The notes: generated by a model not told the origin, from the sequence alone. Positions 7,280 through 16,314 are shown, counted from the stretch's first letter. The stretch is 19,037 nucleotides of DNA from Anaerolineae bacterium (GCA_016929205.1 JAFGJF010000521.1:1-19037), one strand, 5' to 3'. A program made the numbers and translations.

Positions 7280-9340
7280 ATGAATCCCTATCCCAATAGC
7301 ATGCGCACGGATCGCGTGGATGTGCTGCATGGCGTCTCCGTACCTGACCCCTATCGTTGGTTGGAAGACATCAGTGCAGAGGAAACGAGGGCCTGGATCG
7401 AAGCCCAGAACGAACTGACACGTTCGTATCTAGAGCGGATCCCTGAACGAGACGTTATTCGGCAGCGAATTACCGAGCTGTGGAATTACGAAAAGTATGG
7501 TGTGCCATTCAAACGGGGAGGACGATATTTTTATACTCATAACGATGGGCTACAGGATCAGAATGTGCTTTACTGGATGGCATCACTTGATGCCAATCCG
7601 ATCGAGCTGCTCGATCCTAACACGCTTTCACAAGATGGTACAGTGGCCCTCACTGGACTTGCCGTCAGTGAGGATGGCAAGCAGCTGGCTTATTCGCTAT
7701 CGTCGTCTGGCTCGGATTGGCAAGAGTGGCATGTGCGAGATGTCGACACAGGCAGCGACCTTGAGGATGTGATCGGATGGTCCAAGTTTTCCGGTGCAGC
7801 GTGGACGCTCGATGGAAAAGGGTTCTTTTACAGCCGCTATAACGAGCCTCGGGAGGGTGAGACATTCAAAGGTGCGAACTATTATCACAAGCTTTACTTT
7901 CACCGTATGGGAACACCGCAGAACGACGACGTACTAATCTATGAACGACTCGATCAAAGAGAATGGGGCTTTGGAGGAGAGGTCACCCACGATGGCCATT
8001 ATCTGATTATCAGAGTGTCTCTAGGTACAAACCGTGAGAACGGCATCTTTTATCTAGATTTACAGAGTAATGGCAACCAGGTGGTCGATCTGCTGAATAA
8101 ATTTGATGCTGAGTACGATTTTATCGGCAACGATGGCCCATTGTTCTATTTTAGAACTGACCTTGATGCACCGTTGGGGTGCGTAATCGCTATTGATGTC
8201 ACACACCCGGGCAGGGAGAATTGGCGCAAGGTTATTGCCGAGGCCGATGATACGCTGCGGCATATCAGCTTGGTACAGGACCAGTTTATAGCAACGTTTC
8301 TCCACGATGCGTACAGCCGTGTATTGGTTTACAACAAGACCGGAGATATCGCACATGAGATCGCATTGCCGGGCATAGGCAGCGTCGTTTACGCGTTTGA
8401 CGGCCAACAAGATGACAAAGAGATTTTTTTCCAGTACACGGATTTTACAACACCAGGTACAATCTATCGATACGATGTTGCATTAGGCGCAAGCACGCTT
8501 TTTCGCAAGCCGGCAGTTGGCTTTAGCTCTGACGATTATATAACGGAGCAAATTTTTTACGACAGCAAGGACGGCACGGCGATACCGATGTTTATCACGC
8601 GTCGCAAAGACGTGCAACCGTGCATCACTACACCGACCTTTCTTTATGGGTACGGTGGGTTCGACATACCATTGGTGCCCGGCTTTTCTGTGGCTCACCT
8701 GGTATGGATGGAAATGGGTGGTATCTATGCCCAGGCCAATCTGCGCGGCGGCGGCGAATACGGCAAAGTATGGCACGACGGCGGGAGGCTGTTGAACAAG
8801 CAAAACGCGTTTGACGATTTTGTTGCTGCGGCAGAATGGCTCATTGAGAACGGTTATACCAGCACGCCCAAGCTGGCGATTGGCGGCCGCAGCAACGGTG
8901 GGCTGCTCGTCGGCGCTTGCCTGACTCAGCGTCCAGAGCTCTTTGGTGCGTGCCTGCCGGCAGTGGGCGTGCTCGACATGCTGCGGTTTCACAAATTTAC
9001 CATTGGCTGGGCATGGACGTCAGATTACGGCTCACCTGATAACAAACCCGAGTTCGAAGCGCTCTTGGCTTATTCACCCTATCATAACATCAAGCCCGGC
9101 ACACATTACCCACCGACTTTGGTGACGACGGCCGATCATGATGATCGTGTGTTTCCTGCGCACAGCTTTAAATTTGCCGCAGCGTTACAATACGCTCAGG
9201 CAAATCATGCACCGGTATTGATCCGGATTGAGACTAAGGCTGGACATGGTGCAGGTCAACCCACGTCAAAACTCATCCTAGATGCGACAGATCGATGGGC
9301 GTTCCTGGTCAAAAACCTGAGTCTTGAGGTGCACGTTTAA
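7280..9340 (+). CDS. Prolyl oligopeptidase family serine peptidase (S9A)
   Basis: Cytosolic peptidase of 686 residues, the usual size for S9A enzymes, which cut short peptides after proline. The N-terminal segment V-P-D-P-Y-R-W-L-E-D (about 19-28) is the hallmark start of the family, followed by the beta-propeller (about 70-410) that limits access to small peptides, and the alpha/beta-hydrolase domain. The catalytic triad is visible: Ser538 in G-G-R-S-N-G-G, Asp621 in D-H-D-D-R-V, with Arg623 as the expected substrate-binding residue, and His656 in K-A-G-H-G-A-G. No signal peptide is seen. The ATG at 7280 has AGGAGA 5 nt upstream and lies just after the predicted transcription start. It is the first gene of a run with the MFS transporter, whose ATG overlaps this stop codon by one base. 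Confidence 0.96.
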   Translation: MNPYPNSMRTDRVDVLHGVSVPDPYRWLEDISAEETRAWIEAQNELTRSYLERIPERDVIRQRITELWNYEKYGVPFKRGGRYFYTHNDGLQDQNVLYWMASLDANPIELLDPNTLSQDGTVALTGLAVSEDGKQLAYSLSSSGSDWQEWHVRDVDTGSDLEDVIGWSKFSGAAWTLDGKGFFYSRYNEPREGETFKGANYYHKLYFHRMGTPQNDDVLIYERLDQREWGFGGEVTHDGHYLIIRVSLGTNRENGIFYLDLQSNGNQVVDLLNKFDAEYDFIGNDGPLFYFRTDLDAPLGCVIAIDVTHPGRENWRKVIAEADDTLRHISLVQDQFIATFLHDAYSRVLVYNKTGDIAHEIALPGIGSVVYAFDGQQDDKEIFFQYTDFTTPGTIYRYDVALGASTLFRKPAVGFSSDDYITEQIFYDSKDGTAIPMFITRRKDVQPCITTPTFLYGYGGFDIPLVPGFSVAHLVWMEMGGIYAQANLRGGGEYGKVWHDGGRLLNKQNAFDDFVAAAEWLIENGYTSTPKLAIGGRSNGGLLVGACLTQRPELFGACLPAVGVLDMLRFHKFTIGWAWTSDYGSPDNKPEFEALLAYSPYHNIKPGTHYPPTLVTTADHDDRVFPAHSFKFAAALQYAQANHAPVLIRIETKAGHGAGQPTSKLILDATDRWAFLVKNLSLEVHV

Positions 9341-10500
9341 TGAAACGATCTTTAAAGCTAACGATGGTGCTGTATATTGTCGCTGTGGCGCTATATTGGG
9401 GCGCGTTGTATCTTTATGTACCCACGCTGCCAACATATGCCAAGAGCAAGACGGACGATTTCGATGTGGTCGGTCTGGTATTGTCGATGTACGGTTTGTG
9501 GCAAGCAGTTGTACGTTTGCCGCTGGGCATTGTTGCGGATTGGCTGGGCCGGCGCAAGGTATTTATCATTGCCGGGTTTGCCCTCACCGCGCTGGGAGCC
9601 TGGGTGATGGGCACAGCAAACGGTATTGTGGGTATCGGTGTGGGGCGAGCAATCACTGGATGGGCAGCTGCGACCTGGGTGCCATTGATAGCACTCTATA
9701 GCACCCTGTTTCCACCAGAAGAAGCCGTACGTGCCAGCACGACCCTGACCCTGGTGAGCTCAGTTTCACGCGTGCTGGCGACGAGTGTCACCGGCTTGTT
9801 GAACGGGTGGGGAGGCTATTCGCTGGCTTTCTTTTTGGCTGCCGGCGCGGCGGCGTTGGCAATTTTGGTTGTTTTACCCATTCACGAACAGGTGCGCGAG
9901 CCCAATCGGCCTTCCCTCAAGCGCGTTGGGGTCTTGATCACCCGTCAAGATGTATTGCTGCCGGCCGTGCTCAGCGCGATAAACCAGTACGCCCATTGGG
10001 GCACGACATTTTCGTTTATTCCGTTGTTGGCCGATCAGTTGGGTGCGAGCGATGTTTTCAAAAGTATGATGACGAGTGTGAACCTGCTGGTGTTTACCTT
10101 GGGCAACTTGTTGGCACGCATGATTGTCGAGCACATCGGTGCACGGAGAATGGTACAGATCGAGTTTGTGCTGCTTTTTGCCGGCATTATTGGAGCGGCA
10201 CTGACCCCAAATCTGTCGCTGCTTTTTGCGGCTCAGTTGCTGATTGGCCTATCGCAGGGCATCGGCTACCCAATATTGTTAGGGATGAGCATTCGCTATG
10301 TTGAGGATGCTCAGCGTACCACAGCAATGGGGCTGCACCAGTCGGTTTATGCTATTGGCATGTTTGCTGGACCATGGGCGTGTGGTAAATTGGCCGATCT
10401 GGTGGGTATCCGACCGACATTTGGTATCACAGCCGGTGCAGTACTGGTTGTGGGGTTGATAATCAGCCGTTTTCTGGCACATAACGATACAATACCATAA
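9340..10500 (+). CDS. MFS transporter
   Basis: Polytopic membrane protein of 386 residues with about 12 hydrophobic helices, the normal major facilitator layout. The loop after helix 2 carries the MFS motif A variant G-I-V-A-D-W-L-G-R-R-K (about 63-73). A central charged loop (about 186-200, H-E-Q-V-R-E-P) separates the two six-helix halves. The start ATG overlaps the TAA of the peptidase gene (taATG), and GAGGTG about 8 nt upstream acts as ribosome site, so the genes are translationally coupled. The substrate cannot be read from sequence. Coupling to a prolyl oligopeptidase could suggest peptide or drug-like cargo, but many similar MFS proteins are uncharacterised exporters. Confidence 0.9.
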   Translation: MKRSLKLTMVLYIVAVALYWGALYLYVPTLPTYAKSKTDDFDVVGLVLSMYGLWQAVVRLPLGIVADWLGRRKVFIIAGFALTALGAWVMGTANGIVGIGVGRAITGWAAATWVPLIALYSTLFPPEEAVRASTTLTLVSSVSRVLATSVTGLLNGWGGYSLAFFLAAGAAALAILVVLPIHEQVREPNRPSLKRVGVLITRQDVLLPAVLSAINQYAHWGTTFSFIPLLADQLGASDVFKSMMTSVNLLVFTLGNLLARMIVEHIGARRMVQIEFVLLFAGIIGAALTPNLSLLFAAQLLIGLSQGIGYPILLGMSIRYVEDAQRTTAMGLHQSVYAIGMFAGPWACGKLADLVGIRPTFGITAGAVLVVGLIISRFLAHNDTIP

Positions 10501-10535
10501 CTCGAACGCCGTAAATATACGTCATGAGGTGTACA

Positions 10536-11915
10536 ATGTCCATTCGAACAGCAATTGTCCTGGCAGCAGGGGAGGGCACAAAGATCTGGCCCTACAACGT
10601 AGTGCGGCAAAAGGCGACATTTCCCATCGCCAACGTACCCGCCATACGCCGCACGATCGATGCACTGGCAGCGTTGGACGTGACGCGTTTCATTGTTGTT
10701 ATTGGATATGGTGAGGCCAGCGTGCGTGCAGCCTTGCGCGGCGTCGATGCTGGTGTTGTCTATGTGAGGCAATCCCAGCTTGATGGTACAGCTTTGGCCA
10801 CGTGTCTGGCAGCACAGGGATTAGAAGAAGATTTTTTGGTCGTGTATGGTGATCTTGTTACACACAGACAGAATCTGTCCAGCTTGATGGATCACTTTAC
10901 TCAGGAACGGCCGATGGCCACAGCGTTGATTCAGCCGCTAGACCTGGAGCGACCGCAAGATTGGTTGGTTGCATTTGCAGAAGAAGGGCATTTGCGTGGG
11001 ATAGAAGGCCACAGCCGCGACGGTCGCTATCGCCTTTGTGGCATCTATGCCTTTCAACCTCAAGCACTTGGCTACTTGAACGACAACCCTGGCCTGGTCA
11101 CCCAGGTGCCGGTAGGGGGGATGCCGCCCCTGGAGGCCGAGATTGCCCAATCACTGCAAATGATGATCGATGAGGGCGAAACGGTGACTGTCGTTGAAAC
11201 GTCGGGTTATTTCGTCGATCTGGACAAGCCGTGGCACATTCTTGAGGCCAACCACTATGTCATTGACGGGCTGTCAATGGAGCTGGAACAAAGTGTTATT
11301 TCGCCATCGGCTCATATTCACGATGGTGCAGAAATACAGGGGCGGGTCGTGTTGGGCGAGAACGCCGTAATCGGCAACCGGGTCGTCGTTAAAGGCGATC
11401 TGTGGTTGGGTGACGGCGCGAGCGTCACCAATGGTGCCATTCTCGATGGAGCAACGGTGATCGGCGCGGACACCAAGGTGCGTGATTATGCCTACATTGG
11501 CGGGCACAGCAGCCTGGGAGCTCGGGGTGTGTACGGTCATGGGGCCGAGTTTGGTGGCGTGGCTTTGGACACAGTATATTGTTATCACTATTGTGAGATC
11601 TGGGGAGTTGTCGGGCAGGCAGTTGATTTTGGAGCGGCGACAGTGTGTGGCAATCTGCGGTTCGACGATGGCGAGACCGTATGGAAAATCAAGGGACGGC
11701 CCCAAGTGCCCACTCACGCCTCAAACGCAGCATATTTTGGCGATTTCTGTCGCACCGGTGTCAACGCAATCCTGATGCCCGGCCGGCGTATTGGCGTGTA
11801 CGCCTGTGTGGGGGCGGGAGTCGTCGTTTACGATGATGTACCCGATCGCCAGATGGTTCTACTGAACCAAAATACTGTGACGCATCCATGGGGTCCCGAG
11901 CGGTATGGGTGGTGA
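10536..11915 (+). CDS. GlmU-like sugar-phosphate nucleotidyltransferase with left-handed beta-helix domain
   Basis: A 459-residue cytosolic enzyme. The N-terminal Rossmann-type nucleotidyltransferase domain (about 1-240) opens with A-I-V-L-A-A-G-E-G-T-K (residues 6-16), a variant of the NTP-binding loop where Arg is usual at the last position, and has the metal-binding Asp106 in V-V-Y-G-D. The lysine normally found in a P-K motif appears as Q-K (Lys26). The C-terminal half (about 245-445) shows hexad-type repeats (V-V-L-G-E-N-A-V-I-G-N, A-T-V-I-G-A-D) of a left-handed beta helix, as in GlmU and archaeal sugar-1-phosphate nucleotidyltransferases. It probably makes an NDP-sugar; whether it also acetylates is uncertain. 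The ATG at 10536 has GAGGTG at a good distance; the ATG at 10524 would overlap that site. It follows the MFS gene by 35 bp in the same operon. Confidence 0.88.
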   Translation: MSIRTAIVLAAGEGTKIWPYNVVRQKATFPIANVPAIRRTIDALAALDVTRFIVVIGYGEASVRAALRGVDAGVVYVRQSQLDGTALATCLAAQGLEEDFLVVYGDLVTHRQNLSSLMDHFTQERPMATALIQPLDLERPQDWLVAFAEEGHLRGIEGHSRDGRYRLCGIYAFQPQALGYLNDNPGLVTQVPVGGMPPLEAEIAQSLQMMIDEGETVTVVETSGYFVDLDKPWHILEANHYVIDGLSMELEQSVISPSAHIHDGAEIQGRVVLGENAVIGNRVVVKGDLWLGDGASVTNGAILDGATVIGADTKVRDYAYIGGHSSLGARGVYGHGAEFGGVALDTVYCYHYCEIWGVVGQAVDFGAATVCGNLRFDDGETVWKIKGRPQVPTHASNAAYFGDFCRTGVNAILMPGRRIGVYACVGAGVVVYDDVPDRQMVLLNQNTVTHPWGPERYGW

Positions 11916-11946
11916 ATGAGAGCAAGTGGGACCCTCCTCCAAATCG

Positions 11947-12825
11947 TCAGTCCCGCAACGTCGGGACCAGCATTTCCGGTAACATTGCCAGGTCATCCAA
12001 TATCACTCCAAGTGGATGCTTGGCCACAACGCGTAAACACCAGTCAGGTGTATACGACGTTCGAATCAGCACAAACGGTATGCCCATCGTGAGTGGCAGC
12101 GCTCCTGGCAGCGACAACGTATCGGCAACCACGACGACTTGAGAATCGGTCGTTTGAGCCTGTCTCAATGCGTTGTAATATGCAGGCCGGCGCAGGTCAA
12201 TTTTCCGTTTCTTTGACAGCGGCCAAATCTGAATGCTGCCCCATTTGGGATGTGTGAAATAATGATCCCAGTCCGGGTCCATCGCGTATTGGCGGGTGTC
12301 ACCCAAAATGTCAATCTCACCATCAAGCGATAGCGCGCCAAGCTGACGCTGAACTTTGTCGCCCAACGAGTTGGTGAGAATCACTGGCCTACATGTTGGA
12401 TGGGCCAAGAGCGCATTCAACACGTCGGCAGCAGCAGGACGAAAAGCAGGCGGCATCTCGGCTGTGTGGCGGTGAAAGAGGGTGTTGATGCAATCCATCA
12501 CTGGATCGTATTCGGCATTTGGAAACGCTTCGTTCACAGCCTGGGTATAGGCTGGATTGAGGTGGAGCATCGTCTGTAATGTCGTCGTATTGAGAATAAA
12601 AGCGCCCTCATCACAATAGGACGCAACCAGTCCGTTCACTTCCCACCAGTGCTGCCAGGGTTTCTGCAAGAGTTCCCTTCGCATAGCAGTATAATCAAGC
12701 GCCAACTGCTCGCCAGATACGCCAACGATCTCGTTGGCCAACGTTTGAAGCGATTTTTCCTTTAGTGTTTCGGCCTGTGTTTCTTCGGCAGTGAGAGTGC
12801 CGTCAAAATCGATGATGACTTGCAC
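11947..12825 (-). CDS. HAD-superfamily hydrolase linked to the phn-type operon
   Basis: A 292-residue soluble protein. Motif I, D-F-D-G-T-L-T, gives nucleophile Asp6 and general acid Asp8. Motif II is T-N-S at 151-153. A basic Arg212-Arg213-Pro segment stands where the motif III lysine is expected. Motif IV is unusual: V-V-A-D-T-L-S-L-P-G-A has Asp235 but Pro240 (and Leu at the alternative spacing) in place of the second acidic residue. A large helical cap (about 13-140) follows motif I, giving a C1-capped enzyme. The start is GTG at 12825 with AGAGGA 5 nt upstream, only 15 bp after the permease stop, so it is the last gene of the importer operon. It may dephosphorylate or cleave an imported phosphorus compound; the substrate is unknown. 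Confidence 0.8.
   Translation of the reverse strand: MQVIIDFDGTLTAEETQAETLKEKSLQTLANEIVGVSGEQLALDYTAMRRELLQKPWQHWWEVNGLVASYCDEGAFILNTTTLQTMLHLNPAYTQAVNEAFPNAEYDPVMDCINTLFHRHTAEMPPAFRPAAADVLNALLAHPTCRPVILTNSLGDKVQRQLGALSLDGEIDILGDTRQYAMDPDWDHYFTHPKWGSIQIWPLSKKRKIDLRRPAYYNALRQAQTTDSQVVVVADTLSLPGALPLTMGIPFVLIRTSYTPDWCLRVVAKHPLGVILDDLAMLPEMLVPTLRD
11950..11967. other. Hairpin at the convergent 3' ends
   Basis: GTCCCG and CGGGAC form a 6-bp stem with a 6-nt loop inside the last codons of the HAD gene, 34 bp from the stop of the convergent nucleotidyltransferase gene. No T-run follows on either strand. It is the only structure at this junction that might end either transcript. Confidence 0.25.
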
Positions 12826-12840
12826 GCATTCCTCTTTTTC

Positions 12841-15414
12841 TCAGACCAGTTTTTCCCGTGCCTTGGCGCTTGCATAATCCATGCCCCACACCATAGCCAC
12901 AATCGCCCAGGTTGCCATACCCGCTGCCGAGTATTGATTCAAGCCAACCCACAACCTGAACTGCTGTCCGATGCCACCACCGCCAACGAAACCAATGACC
13001 GTCGACATCCGAATGTTGATATCCCATTGGTAGAGGATAAAGGCCAGAAATTTGGGTACCAGTTGAGGGACGATGCCATAAACCAACGTCTGTATGCCGG
13101 TGGCGCCCGTAGCGCGGATTGCCTCCACCGGCCCTGTATCGATTTCTTCTATTGTGTCGGAAAACAGCTTGGCAAGGTTTGGGATGTTGTTGATCGCCAG
13201 GGCCAATACACCGGCAAAAGGACCAATACCAACCCAGGCTGAACAAATCAAAGCCAGGATCATCGGCTCGATCGATCGCCACAAGTTAAAAGTTGTGCGG
13301 AACACATAATATACAGTGCGGCCAATCACGTTCTTGCCTACAATATTCCGTGCAGCCAAAAAACTCAGAGGAATGGCGAAAACCGACCCCAACGAAGTGG
13401 CCATTAGTGCCATCAACAGGGTCACGACAGAAAGATTGAGAACCGTCTTGAACGCCTCGCTGATCTGTGGTCCGCCAATGACTCTTTTCCAGGTGACCAC
13501 GACTTGCCCCGGCTCCGGATAACCCTGATCGGGATCGACTTGCATCAAAGGGTGGATTTTGGTGTCCCACTGTAGTTGCCCGCTGCTGTCGGTCGTACAG
13601 CAGTCCTTGTGCACGCGTAGGAATGCACCATCGGACAGCGACCAGCGCACTGAAACCTTTGTATCAGGCGGTAACTCGTATGCGCGAATAACCAGAGGAT
13701 CACCTACATCACCACAAGGAACAGATAGATTCACACGTGGTCCGCTCACGGCGGATTGCTCTGCATCGCCAGAATTGCATGGCACAGGCAGAACGGCACC
13801 GACAGCGCGTTCTTCGGTTGGCATAGTAAACATTTCAGGAACTAGAAATGACTTGGCCAGGCGCAGACCGTCGGGAATGCCCTCGAAAAAGGTGACAAAA
13901 TTTATCTCTGAAACGCGCCACGACCAGATGAATATGACGAACAAGCCGAGTATCACCAAGCTTCGACCAAGCATCCGAAATGTGGGATTGACTCTCTTGC
14001 CGATTGGTATACCCTCGATGACCCGTTTGCGCAACCAGGCTGAAACATAATCCAGGACAGCAACGACGAGGACAATTGCAATGATGGCAGTAGCCATTGC
14101 GCTAAACCGGTTGAGGCGAATCCACTGGATAACCAGAAAACCCAACCCCGCATCGCTAACCAAGCCGATGACCGTAGACATACGCACGTTGATGTCCCAA
14201 CGAAACAGGGTAAAAGAAAGAAATGTGGGCAAAATCTGAGGCAAGACCGCATAAACGACGATCTGGAATCCGGTTGCACCGGTAGCTCGCAAAGCTTCAA
14301 TCGGACCGGGATCGATGCTCTCAATGGCTTCGGAATAGAGTTTGCCCAAAGCAGCAATGGTATGCAGCATCAAGGCCAACATACCATTGAACGGCCCCAA
14401 TCCAACCCATACTGCAAAAACAATGGCCCACATCAGGGTTTCGATCGAGCGGACAACGTTGAGTGTCGTTCGTACAACGTGATAGATCGCCAGTGTAAAC
14501 GGGTTACCTCCCATCAGGTTACGCGCGGCCAAAAAGCTGACCGGCATGGCAAAAATGAGCCCCAAGATTGTTGCCATAAAAGCCAGGGCCACCGTTTCAC
14601 CGATTTTGTCCAGCACCAGACTCAACGTCTCGGTCGGCTGAAGGGATCCGTAGGGACGATGCTGCTCGGCACGAATGACGTGAGTTTGTGTCTCACCTGG
14701 GACAGGCAAGCTGGTTTTGGGCACAGCAAGGGGCACTTTGAGTTGGGTGGTGAACTTGCCTTCAGCGTCGGCCACAAAACTGACCGGTTGATCTCCCAGA
14801 AAAGCTCGCTGTATGTCGCCGATTGGACTCACCCACCAGATCTCGCCCTCAAAGGTGGGGAAAAATCCTTCACCTGTGATCTCGATCACCTCATCGATGT
14901 CAGCACAAGCAACAGAGGCCATTACACGTGGGTCTTCTGAGGCTGATCTTTCAGGCTCTGGCAATGGATCGATACAGGGCACCTGAATGGGCACGTATCC
15001 ACGTATGTCTTCTGTGGGGTATTCAAGGAACTCAGGCTGGGTTAGTGCTCTCAAATAAGGCAGCATTGAGGGCCAGCCGGATAACAATCTTGCAGGGCGG
15101 ATCTCGGTAGCAGAGCTTCCCAGGGCATACACGACAAAAATCCCAAGCAAAGCCGGCAGCGTGATGGCGCTTTTTCGCCCGCCCGCAAGCCGATATGCGT
15201 CCCAAACATTCCACAGCCAAATTGCGGCCAACGGTGCGAATAAGGTGGCTACCCCACGCCACAAAATTAATCCCACCAGGATAACGATCGAAATGAGCAA
15301 TCCACCGCCGCGTTTCTTTTCACCAGTCAAGAATTGGCCGCTACCGGGTAGAAGCAGCGAGAACAATGCAGATTGCCAGGGAGAGACAATAACAGCGCCT
15401 ATGCGTTTGGCCAT
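12841..15414 (-). CDS. phnE: Double-length fused phosphonate-type ABC permease with two extracytoplasmic modules
   Basis: Inner-membrane permease of 857 residues, about three times a normal PhnE (about 260). An N-terminal TM2-like part (about 11-75, with P-G-S-G-Q-F at 23-28) is followed by an extracytoplasmic segment with Cys147 and Cys170 and a TIG/Ig-like stretch (about 171-260). Next comes permease half one (about 265-465, EAA loop E-A-L-R-A-T-G-A at 373). A second extracytoplasmic segment has Cys546, Cys567 and Cys605-Cys606, then permease half two (about 650-855, E-A-I-R-A-T-G-A at 764). Both halves share W-D-I-N-(V/I)-R-M-S-T-V-I-G, showing internal duplication, so one chain probably supplies the complete transmembrane dimer. 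The ATG at 15414 has AGGA 5 nt upstream and lies 7 bp after the phnC stop; the in-frame start at 15444 would overlap phnC. Confidence 0.92.
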   Translation of the reverse strand: MAKRIGAVIVSPWQSALFSLLLPGSGQFLTGEKKRGGGLLISIVILVGLILWRGVATLFAPLAAIWLWNVWDAYRLAGGRKSAITLPALLGIFVVYALGSSATEIRPARLLSGWPSMLPYLRALTQPEFLEYPTEDIRGYVPIQVPCIDPLPEPERSASEDPRVMASVACADIDEVIEITGEGFFPTFEGEIWWVSPIGDIQRAFLGDQPVSFVADAEGKFTTQLKVPLAVPKTSLPVPGETQTHVIRAEQHRPYGSLQPTETLSLVLDKIGETVALAFMATILGLIFAMPVSFLAARNLMGGNPFTLAIYHVVRTTLNVVRSIETLMWAIVFAVWVGLGPFNGMLALMLHTIAALGKLYSEAIESIDPGPIEALRATGATGFQIVVYAVLPQILPTFLSFTLFRWDINVRMSTVIGLVSDAGLGFLVIQWIRLNRFSAMATAIIAIVLVVAVLDYVSAWLRKRVIEGIPIGKRVNPTFRMLGRSLVILGLFVIFIWSWRVSEINFVTFFEGIPDGLRLAKSFLVPEMFTMPTEERAVGAVLPVPCNSGDAEQSAVSGPRVNLSVPCGDVGDPLVIRAYELPPDTKVSVRWSLSDGAFLRVHKDCCTTDSSGQLQWDTKIHPLMQVDPDQGYPEPGQVVVTWKRVIGGPQISEAFKTVLNLSVVTLLMALMATSLGSVFAIPLSFLAARNIVGKNVIGRTVYYVFRTTFNLWRSIEPMILALICSAWVGIGPFAGVLALAINNIPNLAKLFSDTIEEIDTGPVEAIRATGATGIQTLVYGIVPQLVPKFLAFILYQWDINIRMSTVIGFVGGGGIGQQFRLWVGLNQYSAAGMATWAIVAMVWGMDYASAKAREKLV

Positions 15415-15421
15415 CTTGTTC

Positions 15422-16225
15422 CTACCCGTCGCTTTCCGGTACACTGCCCTCGATCGCCGGATCCATTCCGCCCACAGTGACCATTTCGGCTTCTTCGCCG
15501 TATACTTGCTTGAACCGTTTTCGCGTCAGCTCGGCAGGCAAGCCATCGAAAACAAGTTCGCCATCTTTGAGACCAATCACACGCGTGGCATAGCGATGTA
15601 CCAGATCCAAAAAGTGCAAGCTGCACAAAACGGTAATCTTGTCCTGACGATTGAGCAGCTCGAGATACTGGAGAATAGAGTGGGATAGTACGGGGTCGAG
15701 ACTGGCGACAGGCTCATCGGCCAGCATCAGCTTGGGCTCCTGCATCAAGGCGCGTGCAATACCTACACGCTGCTGCTGCCCGCCAGAAAGTTGATCGGCG
15801 CGGTTATCGGCTTTTTCAGCAATGCCCACACGTTCCAGTGCAGCTACCGCTCGCGCTCGATCTTGGGCAGGAAATTGACCCAGCAGGCTCCAGAACGGAT
15901 GGGCGTAGCCCAATCGACCAGAGAGGACGTTGGCCATCACACTGCTGCGCTTGACCAGGTTGAACTGTTGAAAAACCATACCAATCTGACGGCGGATTTG
16001 GCGCAATTCTTTGCCTTGCGCAGCGGTGACGTTCACACCATCCCAGATCACGCGCCCCTCGGTAGGATCAATTAGGCGGTTAATACAACGCAATAAAGTC
16101 GATTTTCCAGAACCAGATAGGCCAATAACAGCCAAAAACTCGCCATCTTGAACCTCAAAACTGACATTCTTGACGGCAACCGTTCCATCGGCAAAGATCT
16201 TGGTGAGGTTTTCAACTTGCAGCAA
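15422..16225 (-). CDS. phnC: Phosphonate/phosphite-type ABC transporter ATP-binding protein
   Basis: A 267-residue ATPase that powers the adjoining permease on the cytoplasmic face. Walker A is G-L-S-G-S-G-K-S-T (35-43), the Q-loop glutamine is near 86, the signature L-S-G-G-Q-Q-Q-R lies at 146-153, Walker B L-M-L-A-D-E-P at 166-172 and the H-loop histidine near 204. All are intact. The order D-C-E with a PhnD-type binding protein points to PhnC rather than a generic ATPase. The start is a TTG at 16225 preceded by GGAGG at 6 nt, a strong site. It is separated from phnD by 89 bp that contain a strong hairpin, and its stop is 7 bp from the permease ATG. Confidence 0.93.
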   Translation of the reverse strand: MLQVENLTKIFADGTVAVKNVSFEVQDGEFLAVIGLSGSGKSTLLRCINRLIDPTEGRVIWDGVNVTAAQGKELRQIRRQIGMVFQQFNLVKRSSVMANVLSGRLGYAHPFWSLLGQFPAQDRARAVAALERVGIAEKADNRADQLSGGQQQRVGIARALMQEPKLMLADEPVASLDPVLSHSILQYLELLNRQDKITVLCSLHFLDLVHRYATRVIGLKDGELVFDGLPAELTRKRFKQVYGEEAEMVTVGGMDPAIEGSVPESDG

Positions 16226-16264
16226 AGAACGCCTCCCTCGGGGATTGTACAGACAGATGATGTG

Positions 16265-16294
16265 ACCTAGGGGTACAGTTTTGTACCCCTAGGT
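16265..16294. terminator. 12-bp intercistronic hairpin between phnD and phnC
   Basis: The arms at 16265-16276 and 16283-16294 are exact reverse complements around a 6-nt loop. The structure lies 20 bp after the phnD stop codon. On the minus strand it is followed by CACATC, with no U-tract, so it looks more like a 3' stabilising or attenuating hairpin than a full terminator. In binding-protein operons such hairpins commonly raise the level of the binding protein relative to the ATPase and permease. Confidence 0.65.
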
Positions 16295-16314
16295 TGTTTG
16301 GAATCACGATTTTG

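Noticed and set aside
8483..8992. Minus-strand open frame of 169 codons within the peptidase gene
   Set aside because: Antisense to the catalytic domain of the prolyl oligopeptidase; no domain recognised.
15415..15444. 10-codon extension of the permease overlapping phnC
   Set aside because: The later ATG at 15414 has AGGA at proper distance; the earlier start has no ribosome site.
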